64,000 bases of DNA from Montifringilla adamsi (Eukaryota > Chordata > Aves > Passeriformes > Passeridae): positions 10,308,162 to 10,372,161 of the forward strand of contig JAGGNK010006559.1 in the NCBI GenBank assembly GCA_017590115.1, read 5' to 3'. The position numbers and the translations under genes were made by a program. A model generated the notes under the pieces. That model was given only the letters and a program-made list of their open reading frames with translations. It did not search any database and was not told the DNA's origin. Every line of letters starts with the position of its first letter. The stretch's first letter is position 1. Positions 53,540 through 64,000 of the stretch are shown here, piece after piece.

Positions 53540-55450
53540 TCAATTACTATTCTGTGTAGACAGATGGGAGGGACCTGGTGAGGGTGTGTGGATGCTGCCA
53601 TGGCAGCACTGGTGCTTGGGAGCTGTGAGAGTGGCACTGGGGTGGCTCCACAGGCTTCTAGGAAGGGACCAGCCAGAGGCAGCAGGTTCTGGTGCCCCAT
53701 CCCCACGTGTGGTGGGGCTGGTGGTCCCAATGTACAGCAATGTGTGATCAGGGTCCAGTGGGGCTTGTGTTCAGAGAGAAAGAGCCCATGTTGGGTGTGG
53801 GGATGTTCAGGAAAGCCCTGCCTGGAGAAATAGAGCAGTAGAGGTGTAGAAATTGCCTGAAAAAATATGTTGTCCCCATCAGCCTGGACAAGGAAGTAAG
53901 GCTGGGCAGGATCAGAGAAGGCAAAGAGGATATTAACAGGATCTTCACAGGCACCCAGAGATAAAAAAGTCTAAACCACATGGGAGGGGCAGCCAGAGGC
54001 TGTGAGTTTCACAGTGAATAGAGTTCCACAGTAGGAGGGCTGGAAAGGTATGTTCTCCAGCAACTGGAGGATGGCTCTTTTTCCAGATCTGCAGTTCAAA
54101 AGGTTCAAACACCTGATAGTAAAATAAGAGAAGAAAGCGATAACTTGTGAGGCATCAGAGCCAGCTTTAACACACACCATGCATTAACATCAGGAGGAAG
54201 CAGCAAGTGGCAGTAGTAGGAGGCTTGCTCCTCTGAGGATAGAAAAACCCTGTGTTCCCCACCTGCTTTTTTGTGGGTAATGTGGCTTGCTGTGGGCTAG
54301 GATCCAGAAAATTGCAGAGAGATTGCCAAGGTCTGTCCAGTCCTTAGACTGCTATGCTACTACTCATCCTGATGGGCACCAGCCAGGCGTATATTGGGAA
54401 TGATCACGTAGCTCTGGGGTTGAGGTCATGGGGACCCAAACTGGGAAAGGAGAGATTACAGACCACATGAAATGAAGGAGAGGTGGTCGGCTGGAAAACT
54501 CAGGACACAGGTTAATAGGAGCACAAAAGACTTCAGGAATGATAAAACAATGTGGAGGGACACCCGTCTCAAATGTTGGTAAAGAAGTGCACACATCCCA
54601 GGAAACAAGCAGGGAGAATTAGAGCTGTATGTGGTTACAGAACTACAATATTGTTGGAACAATTAAAATATGTGCCAAGTCCATGCAACTGGAGTACTGT
54701 GGAGGACTTCTAGAAACACTGACAAGGAAAGGCTGAGGGGATGGAAGTTGCCCTCGGATCTAAAAGCAGCTCAGTTCTTTTGAGGTCTCCAGAAGGATGG
54801 GGGATAATCGGACTTGTGAATCCAGGATCAGAGGACAGGCCAGTGAGGGTGTCATTGTGGTAGGAGTTCGTTACATACCACCTAATGAGGAAACAAAAAA
54901 AGTGTTTAAAGAACACAGATCTTGGAGTTGTAAATCCCAGTTCTCATGGGTGACTACAGCTGCTAGAAAGTTAGAATAGCTGCTGCAATCACAGAGATTT
55001 CAGTGGGGTTTCAGGAGTAAATTCTTTCTGAAGGCCAACAAGTGGTGATGAACAGCTGGATCTGTTGTTGACTAATATGAAGGAAACTAGCTGGGTATGT
55101 GATGATGAATAATTTCCTCATCTGTGGTAGCTTTGAAATAGTGGTGTTCGTCATCCTGAAAGAAGAAAGGCGAGCAGCAGAGCACAGACCCTCAACCTAA
55201 GGAGAGCAGGATATTGGCTTAGTTAGGGAACTGCTGGGAAAGGTCCCATGGGAGGCAACTCTGATAGGTAAACAAAGGAGTCAACCAAAGCTGTCAGGCC
55301 TTGTAGTACAGCAAAGGTCTGTCCTAATACTCGGGAAAAGAGGTAGATGTGCCAGGAGACTGATTTAGCTCAGCAGGGCACTCATGGTGGAGGTCTGATG
55401 CCAGAAAGCAATGTACTTTTACAAAGATCAGCCTTGAAGGAGTAATTTAA
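53540..55450 (+). mobile_element. CR1 LINE, decayed 5' part (ORF1 esterase-like and ORF2 endonuclease-like remnants)
   Basis: A GC-rich tract in sense orientation with the host gene. Around 54350-54450 the translation reads like the GTND region of the SGNH-type esterase found in CR1 ORF1 (here degraded to MGTSQAYIGNDHVALG). Around 54855-54890 it reads VIVVGVRYIPPNE, matching the VVVGVCYRPP motif of the CR1 ORF2 AP-type endonuclease. Sequence from about 55130 to 55330 also follows the endonuclease region as I know it. Multiple stops and frameshifts show it is dead. The reverse transcriptase and the 3' end are absent here, so it is 3'-truncated or later deleted, unusual for CR1, which is normally 5'-truncated. 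The left boundary is approximate; the first 150 bp are assigned mainly by GC content. Confidence 0.75.
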
Positions 55451-58400
55451 GAAAATTTCCTGGTTGTGTCGAATTGGTGTTAGGAAATACATGTTCATTT
55501 CAATCTGCGTTCGTGACCAGAAGAGTAAGAAATATTAATATTGCAGTTTATGGGTTTTAGCTTTCAGGACAATGGATAGAGGACCTCTTTGATCCCACAA
55601 AACTCAAAATGTGTGTCTATATGACTAAACATAGATAGTGAATCAAAAATGTCCTATGAATTTAACATCTCAAATTTGGAATAATGGATTGAATTAAATT
55701 AGTTTTATTTCATGTTCTGGAAATAATTGCAAGCAGTCTATTAAATCTCAAGTTTTAGTTAATAGGTAATGCATATGCAATGCTGCAGCAAACTAATATC
55801 TATCTTTCATATTTGAGTTCTTTCAGATTTTAGTTCTTTATTTTCTGCTTGCTCATTGTGTAGGATTTTAGCTTGTTATACTTGTGCAAAACAGAGGAAG
55901 TCTAGGTTTAGTTAATAGTTTTGCTTAAGAAACGTGATCTTCGTGAAATGCTTTATGGCACTGTCATCAGGAAAAGAACAACAGGAAGTAAAAATTTTCT
56001 GGGAATTCATTGCAGATAGATAACAATATTTATGCATTTGCATGTCTACATATATGTGTTTCTGCTTTTTTCTTGGGAACATGCTCGAATGCTTTAATTG
56101 CTAACAGAAGGTAATATTTTGAGCATTCTTTTCAGCTTCTGACATTTATGACATAAATCTCATTTTTAAATTGCGGAAAAACACTGATCTGGAAGAATTT
56201 GACTAATTTGAATGAAATTATTTATATCAGTGTGGGGGGTTTCTGTAAGTGGAAACTCTACTGAGAAAAACCAAACCTTGTGTGTTGACAACAGTGATGT
56301 GAATAGTATTCACTATATATTACTGTTGAGAAATGGATGCTGGAACAACAGACAGGATTTTTGACAGTGAAAAATTTGAAAGTGAAATAAAGGAAAGTGC
56401 AGACATCTACTAGGCTAAGCATGGAATCTGATTCTAATATAAATTTCCGATATTAAATCACAAAGGAATTTCTAGATTAAAAGCAGATCAATCATTACAT
56501 CTGGATTATTTTCATGTCCTTGACTAAATTAATCTGCTATTTCCTCTGGTAGATTGCCTAACAAACCCACTGTGAATGTGAAAAAAAATGCTTTGTTTGC
56601 AAGTGACAGTGCCACTGCAAATGAAGCCATTTTTAGGAATGGATAGCTCTTCTAGCCTTTGGAAGTTGGAGATTTTGGGGAAAGCTGCCAAGACCTGATT
56701 ATTAGTGCTCCCAGTAACTAATCACTTTCTTTAGTTACTTTCATTAAAAGAGAAGTATTTACTCAGCTTGGAATAAACTAAATATGGAAAGCCTTGGTGA
56801 TCTTGTTGATCATGGTTTTAACATATTATCTATTCAGCATCAATTTGGAAGTTGTAAATAAGTTTTCAAAGTATTGAGTTAATTAGAAAAGTAGTAAAGA
56901 GACAATTTATGATCATAGTAACCATGAGCATTATAGGCAGCTTTGTGTGACACTAGCATTGATCTTGACTTGTTTGGGGTCATAAATTAGAACATTTTAA
57001 CAGGTACAACAGAAAGTTGCATTTGGTGTTGTAACTGATAATTTCTTTTTTGGTTCTAACAATTCTCTTTGCTCATTAAAAGACACAAAACACTTTGTTA
57101 TTTTAAAAACAGGAGAGAAATGACTCAGTATAAAATTACACTACTTTGCATGAGTATCTAGAGAAAGGCAAAAAATTGTTTGTAAGGCTGATGAGTAAAT
57201 AAAGAGTATTGACGTTAGATATACTTGGGTTTAAAGTAAACTTTGTTGAAAAGAGTAGGAATCTTTAAGTTCTCTGAAGAATATGAAAATTTTTACATCC
57301 ATAATTTTGCTTGTTGAATGTCCCCAGGAATGGAGTATCCAATTTTTTCAGATACATTTTAGTTTACAGTTCCATTAACCATCAATCTGAGAAACAAAAA
57401 AACTATGTCTGAGTTTGACTAATTAGGTCTTTGGACTCTGGAAAACAAAGCAAATCCTTGGTGTGTTGCTGTGATGTTTGTAAACACAGAATTGGAGTCA
57501 GCAAGCCTGTTGAAGTTTTAGGTTTTAGAATGATCATTTAATCTCATGTGCAATCAAATATTCTTGTTTATACTCATTGCAAATCTTCCTCAAAATTTTA
57601 TATCTGTCTTTATAAATCCTGAAGGATGTGTTTTTCTGGTCATTTAAGAGTTAAATAAGATGGAATATTTACAAAACTATCCTGAAAAGAGTGGAAAAAT
57701 GCATGTACTACTATAGTCCACTGGTGTGCACTGTAGACTTACAAATGCCACTATAGGCAGTGCAAGTCTGTGTTGTTTAAAAGAATTTTCAGTTAGCTGA
57801 AGTACAGAATGTACTCTTCCTCTACATTATTTAGTGCTTTGGTAGTTAATGAGGGAAATTCCTATCCCAGTTTGTGGGATATGAGTCCAAAATTACAATA
57901 ATTGGTACGTAAATCTTTTAGGAACATCAGTGATTAAAAAGTATACCTAGATGAAAAGGAAAACAAGCTAAATCAGCATTTTGTATATTTGGCAGAGACA
58001 TTTCTGTTCTTCCTCTTTTATTTTTTTACAACTGAAAGTACATCACCAGCTATTGATTTTGCGGTAAAGCCAAAAAACCCATCTTTAAACATTTTTTGAA
58101 ACAATGTTTTCTGTTCTCTCTCTCAGTATATAGATGTTTTACACTATATTACAACAATCTATGTATTGTTACTTAGGAGCATTTCTTTCTTTAAGAGATT
58201 GTGAATGGTTCCTACCTGTTGTTCCCAGCCACTGATGTGAGTGAAGCTTCTGGATAAATCAACTCTTCTATCATTGTAAACATTTAAATGCTCTTTAAAG
58301 TGGAGCAGCCTATTCGGAGGCCCAAGCTGTCAACAGGGAGATCTTGTTAAAGTCTCTGGATGATTTCTACCTTCTCCAGAAATCTTTATTCTGAAATTAC

Positions 58401-59694
58401 CTAATAGTGTGAAGGTGCTACATAGCTGTTTACCTGAAATTGATTTTTTTCATTCACTTAGTACATATATGAAATAGAAAAAAGCAATACTCTTACATCT
58501 TACAGAAAATTAAATACATATAGTAAGATCATCCATTCTGTCACATACTCTTCACCAGACTCAAAAAATGCCTTCTGATTGTCCCCTAAATCCTGCAGAA
58601 AGTACAATAATTATCAGACATAAGCCAGTAGCCTGAATGGCTGTACTGGCTCCTGTGAATTTCTCTGTTTAATTTCTTACCTAAGATTCCCTGAAACGTT
58701 GAGTACTTTGTGTGGCTATCATAGGAACAAAATTATGTACAAAAAATAATTTTATAGAGAATAGACAGTAGTCTATTTTAGTCTGCTACAGGAGTTTTTA
58801 TAGAGTTTGATATCAGAAGCCTCAAGGCTGGGATTTAAAATATCATTAGGCAATTTTCTGTAAACAGCATCTGAATTATTTGAGAATGCAAATGACTTTA
58901 TAGAATGGAATCTTAGTGCAGTTAATTTTCCTGCAATAAAATCTCATTATTTTTAGACTAGGTCTAGAATTTTGAGTGTTCCTGTGCAAATTACAATAAT
59001 TGACAGGTGGTCAGAGAATAAGGAAAGAATTCTGTATTGTTACTTCAGCAGCAATTCTTGCAAAGAGTTAACTATTCTTTCCACTCTTCATATATCAGGT
59101 CCCTGTTCATATTTAGTTTTATCTCTGGAAATGACGTACTTAATGTTCTTAGTGTCCAACATAAAGTATAATTTGTCATGCTGCATAAAATTAAGGTTCC
59201 ATTTGATGTTTATTTTCCCACAAATCTAATTTGGAAAGTGCAGGATAAGCTTACAGTTTCATTGACTTTTTTGCTCATACTGGCTTCTGACAAGATATTA
59301 AACTCCATTGGGTCATACTTGCCAATATTTTCTCTGTCTTCATTACACAATTTGCATTGAAAAAACCAAGAAAGACTGGGATTATTTATTGTTTATTTTT
59401 TATTTAAGGACAAGTGAGAGATGAAAAGTTATTTCTGCAAGAAAGCATGTTCAGAAGAAACATATGTGTGGATACTGAAATGTATTTCTGCACACAGATT
59501 TTCTGTGATAGGAGCACCATGCCGAAATGGCACCATTTGAGGAGGTTTGTTTAGCCTTTTGTCCTGCCACTGGCAGAAAGTAGAACTTGGTGATGAAATG
59601 AAGAAGATGAGGGAGGAATGTGCAAATGCACATGCTCATAGATGTGTGTGGATGTGTGTGTTTGTGCACATGAAGTGATTGGTCCTAGGGATTG

Positions 59695-59786
59695 GTCAAG
59701 GTGCTCCTTCCCAGAGCAGGGAGTTGGATCTAGATGATCTTCAAGGTTCCTTCCACTTCAGGTCACTGTATGATTCTATGATTGCA
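59695..59786 (+). mobile_element. CR1 LINE 3' terminus, sense
   Basis: GGAGTTGGATCTAGATGATC and TTCAAGGTTCCTTCCACTTC, followed by TGTATGATTCTATGATTGCA, match the CR1 tail with its ATTCTATG-type terminal repeats. Confidence 0.85.
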
Positions 59787-62700
59787 TCTTTAATTAAAAG
59801 AATTTTGTGTAGTTCAGATTAAAAGGCCCAAAATTATGACAAAGTTTCTTCTTAATAATGTATTAGTGTGATCAGTTCACCATAAGGGTCTCTATATCAG
59901 AAATTAATTCTTTGCCTTGTATGGTTAAAAAAAAACCAAAACAAAACAAAAAGGCTTTTTAATATTTAATTTTTAGCATATGTTTAACTGCCCTGAGTTT
60001 AACTTTTGGTATTATATTTTATCATTCATTTAGTTGTTAAAGTAAATATTTCTGCTAGTGTGCTTACTTGTCATTCATCCACATAAAATCAACTTGGGCA
60101 GAATTTACTTGAAAAAAGTAACCAATCACTGAAGAATTAAATGTAACGACAAGTAGAATGTTGAAAATTGATGACATTAAAGGTATTTAATTAAAGATAC
60201 AAGCATTTTGCAGTTAGTGATTCAGTTCCTTTTTTTATTCTTATCTGGATAAGGGGAAAAATGTGTCACTTAAAAATTAACAATCCAATTTGGGAGGAGG
60301 CTTCATTTGGAAAACAGCCTTAGATAATTTTCTTCTAATTGGTGAAGTACTGCATATTTCTTCAAGTAACAGCATGATTGCTGCCTTGAAGTCAATGAGA
60401 AATCTGCTGGTGTCAATGAACCTTTGATCAGTTCCTAAACTGTGTAGTAACAGGTGATTAGAATTGTATCAGAAGATTCTTCAGGGACACTTGAAGCTTC
60501 AGAGTATCAGTATGATGTTCTGTGGTGGGTATGGCTCAGATGAAACAGCAGACATGTAAACTGTAACCAGTAGAACCACTGCTCTACAGAAATTATTTTA
60601 GGTAATTGCTTATCTAGATCAAACAACTGAAGCTGTGTATTTCAGGTTCTTAATCTGAATGGAGAGCTGTATGGAGAAATGTCCTATGCTATATTTACCT
60701 GAACTCTAAGCAGCACAACACTTTTAAATTTCTTTGAACAAGTCATCTCCTCTACTTCTTGAATCCTGTTGAGCTTACAGTTCAGAAGAGAAAGGAAGCT
60801 TGAATACTGGTTTCATTTGTCCCTTTTAGGATAAGTTGTTAATGCTTAAGGAGAAAGCTCACTGAATCAGAACATGGCAACTTTTGGAATCTGGTGTATT
60901 ATAGTGCAATTTATCTGCACTTTAAGTAACATTAGTATAGTAGTCATCAAGGAACCTTGATGCCATTTTGATTTTCCTGAATATTTCACATTATGTCAAA
61001 TCAGACTTGCAAATTTTAATTAAATATGTTGGTATGGATGCTTTTCCTACAGGACAGTAATGATTACAAATTCTAGTGTGATTTCACATTATTTAGTATT
61101 CTAGTAATCTGACATGTATTTATTTATAGAGACCTACAGTTACAGAAAACATCCTATTCCCAGCATCCCATGACCATTAATCTTAAAAGTCAACACTCCT
61201 CATCTGTAAGATAAGTGAACTTGTGTAGTCCCTAAGTTAAATGCAGAGGCTTTGACTGTTTCTGTCATTTTGATGTATTTTTGTTATGATTCTTTAGCAG
61301 TTACATTTAAAAATGTACTTTAAGTTTAGTTAGTATCTTATTTTCCAGTCTATAAATTATAATTCCTATTATATCTTTAATATTATTAATTTGATTATTT
61401 TGTATTAAGAATTAAAATTGGGTTGAACAGTGTTCTGATCTGCAACATGTAATACCCATACAGTTTAGGAACTTCTTGAGACGGAGCAAAATTTGAACTT
61501 GTCTTGAATGTTTCCTAATCATGCTGATTTCTCTGTTTCTTTACAGTTCTTTATTTAGCTATACGTTTTTCTCAATTCAACAATTTAAAGTGAAGATGGA
61601 AAGTTGGCTAAGAAATTGGTTGTAAGCAAAAGAGTTATTGACCTCCTGTATGGTAAATAAAACTTCACAAACAAACAAATAAACAAATAAATATATTACC
61701 CATTGCACTATTTCATCATTTTTTCCAGATGATTTTTTACATGTGTGTATTCATCTTCTTATGATCAATCCCTGTATTTTTTGAGGAAGGGTTGTCATCT
61801 TCCTTTTACAGTACTTATTAGAATGGCTTATGGCGTATTCTAGTTCCTAAATTAATTACTAATAATAACTACATAAGCACACAGCAGTCAATAACTATTT
61901 GAAGTAACAGGGGGCAAGCTTTTATAGTCTGGACTGCAATTAAGTTTCTAGGCTGTTTATTTGTAAAAATACCAAATGTAAAAATTATTTTCTGTAAATG
62001 ATATATAAATTGTTATTGCTCAGAAAGTTAAGAATGAGAATTTAATTGGTCTGCTCGTTTCTTTCCATAGAATAGGAGCTCATTTTTCCTTCCATTGAAG
62101 TCTGTACATGTATTTCTACTCACGGGCATACAAATCTATTTTTTATCTTGCTATTAAAAAGAGGTTTTGCATTAGTCAGTCTCAGGTCTCCCAGGGCTTA
62201 GACTGTGTTCCTTATTTTGGGAAGAAGCTTGTTGTATTAGGTTTGACTAAGAAAAACAACCAAAAATCCACATACAAACATGGTCCCCTCCCCTGATAAG
62301 AACACTAGCAACAGAAGTAAGATAAATGAAGATCATAAAACCTCTTAAACTGGGAAATTTCAGTCTTGCAACAATATTTGGATGAAAAGGGGAATTAAGC
62401 AGAGTTTAATGAGAAGTTTCAGGTGTCTTTAAAAAAAAAAAAATGTTCTTATCAGGGGTCTATTCCACCTTCTTTTAAAATATAAACCAGAATATCTGGA
62501 ATTGAACTTTCTAGCACAGAGTGAGGAGTCCTCCCCCCCTCCTCTCCCTCTCATAAAGCTAAGAGGTCAGTGAGGAAAATTAAGGGGTGAAAGTTCCTGC
62601 TTTGCTTCATATTTTTTTTTGCTTAAGAATGCTCAAAATCATCTGACCTTTGAGATTTCAAATTACATTAAGAAAAATATTAATGTAATCCTATGCCTAA

Positions 62701-63440
62701 AACAATCTTTGCCATTTACTTAGAATTTTTAATGTAGTTTGTTTATTCCATTACCACTGCAATCCCTTCTGTGTTTTATCATAATCCAATCAACTATAAG
62801 AAAAGTATGCTACTGTTTGTAAAGTAAAAAAAAATCTATCCCTTCCTTGTAAATTTCAAGAGCTTAAGTTTTACCTAGTTTGTTAGTGAAACACAAATAT
62901 TAAAGCATATTTATTTCTTTTACTTTTAATTTTCTTAATTGTCTTGAGCTACAGTTATTAGATCTGTTGATATTTAGTTAAAATGGGAATTTTTGCTTGT
63001 TTATTCACTGGATTAAAAATTTGACCTCACTGTGCACAGTAGCAAAATGAAATAGTAATTTGTTCGTCCATTGGAATTCTCACTCTCCACATGAATGATG
63101 GCTTGTCAAGCTTTGAGAGTTTTGGTTGGCATGTGTCCCTTATAAATTTCAAGCAGTATTCTCTAAGGGATTAGCTGAAATATGAATTATTTCCTTCAAT
63201 GAGATTAGAAAACATTTTAAGTTCACCTAAACCACTGTATAATGTTTGTATAGATTAATCTTGGTTAGAACTCTAATTACTATGTTCATTTCTAGTCAAA
63301 AAAGGAAAAGTAGTTTGACAATTTAGTCGTGTTACTCCCAACTCAACTATAATTTCCATTTAGGAATATAGCAAACAGCATCTTGTACATGCCATTTTTG
63401 TATAAGGTCATGATTATCTAAACAACAATATTTTGCTAAA

Positions 63441-63469
63441 CACAACAACAACAACAGCAACAACAACAA
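63441..63469. repeat. ACA trinucleotide microsatellite
   Basis: CACAACAACAACAACAGCAACAACAACAA, one interruption. Confidence 0.9.
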
Positions 63470-64000
63470 GATAATTTGAAGAGCCTGCAGCAGAAGGTAT
63501 GCTGCAAAACGATGCCCAGTGTATTCAAATGACTTTAAATTCAGTCTCTGTTTCTAATTATGGGAAGTACAGAAACCTCTTGAATCTGACTGGTTTTTTC
63601 ATTTTTTAAAAATATATCCTTCTAGTCAAAAGCTACTTAAGGATGCCTAACATTAAAGTTATGAGTAAATAGTAATTAAAATATGTTGGAACCAATGCTT
63701 CAACTTTTGTTTCTGCAGTCAGGAATTACTCTGAAAACTGCTCTCAGATTTGTACGGGAAAGAGTGAAAAGTGTTTGACTCCTAGGCAATTTCCAGAAAC
63801 TGAGAAAACTTTTGGGAGTGGTTAGTATGAAGTAGGCTAGAAAGGAGCCCAAATAAAAAACTGATACTGGATAGTCTGAAAGACCATAGTGAAAGAGGAC
63901 ATTTAGTAAATTTGTAGAGTCAAATTACTGAAGTAAGCTAGTGAAGCATCTTTTTAGTGCAGTTGAGTAAGTTACGTTTGATGTAGATGTTGGTACATTT

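Larger units (their letters stand above)
53408..64000 (+). other. CCDC102B intron after third exon, incomplete
   Basis: At least 10.6 kb of intron with no further supported exon. A decayed CR1 5' part occupies 53540-55450 and a CR1 tail lies near 59695-59786. The span 55451-59690 and the span 59790-64000 are AT-rich with no feature I can name beyond short microsatellites (AAAC/AAAT-type at 61667-61693 and ACA-type at 63441-63469). Confidence 0.75.

Noticed and set aside
54797..54979. Short plus-strand open frame downstream of the third CCDC102B exon
   Set aside because: It carries the CR1 endonuclease motif (GVRYIPPNE), so it belongs to the LINE remnant and is not a CCDC102B exon.
60830..60866. 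Possible CCDC102B terminal exon (acceptor CCCTTTTAG followed by DKLLMLKEKAH and a stop)
   Set aside because: It joins in phase and looks coiled-coil-like, but it would end the protein about 200 residues short and does not match the expected downstream sequence.

Overview
This window is AT-rich vertebrate nuclear DNA, most likely from a bird. The main evidence for a bird is at least eight CR1 LINE fragments, most of them 3' ends with the typical avian tail, plus two avian-type endogenous-retrovirus LTR-like repeats. Other eukaryotic signs are canonical GT-AG splice sites, long introns, long poly-T/poly-A runs and one assembly gap of 177 N. I see no prokaryotic-style gene, operon or CRISPR array, and I recognised no tRNA or rRNA.

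The only gene I can support is CCDC102B (coiled-coil domain containing 102B) on the + strand. Three consecutive exons lie at 46148-46768, 48576-48784 and 53299-53407. They join in frame (phases 0, 2, 0) and encode about 309 residues with no stop or frameshift. This is the N-terminal part and first coiled-coil blocks of a protein of about 510 residues in human. The remaining exons are not visible before 64000, so the gene runs off the right edge.

Layout. 1-305: CR1 fragment carrying an internal tandem duplication. 306-46147: no recognisable gene. This is either upstream flank or a long 5'-untranslated intron of CCDC102B, with no obvious CpG-island promoter. It contains a solo-LTR-like element with TATA box and poly(A) signal on the minus strand (8481-8989), several GC-rich patches of unknown origin (about 1060-1600, 6390-6640, 9180-9560, 11990-12310), CR1 fragments near 18.7-19.2, 24.8-25.1 and 32.1 kb, a second ERV/LTR-type repeat with an internal periodicity of about 50 bp (25880-27005), and a strongly decayed coding-like tract on the minus strand (about 39.5-42.5 kb) that I cannot assign. 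46148-53407: CCDC102B exons. 53540-55450: a decayed 5' half of a CR1 (ORF1 esterase-like and ORF2 endonuclease-like remnants) inserted just after the third exon. 55451-64000: intron, essentially featureless apart from a CR1 tail at about 59.7 kb.

Nothing here clearly amounts to a new biological system. The items most worth checking are the unassigned minus-strand coding-like tract at 39.5-42.5 kb, the unnamed repeat shared by 15.4 kb and 50.6 kb, and the intact-looking LTR at 8.5-9.0 kb.
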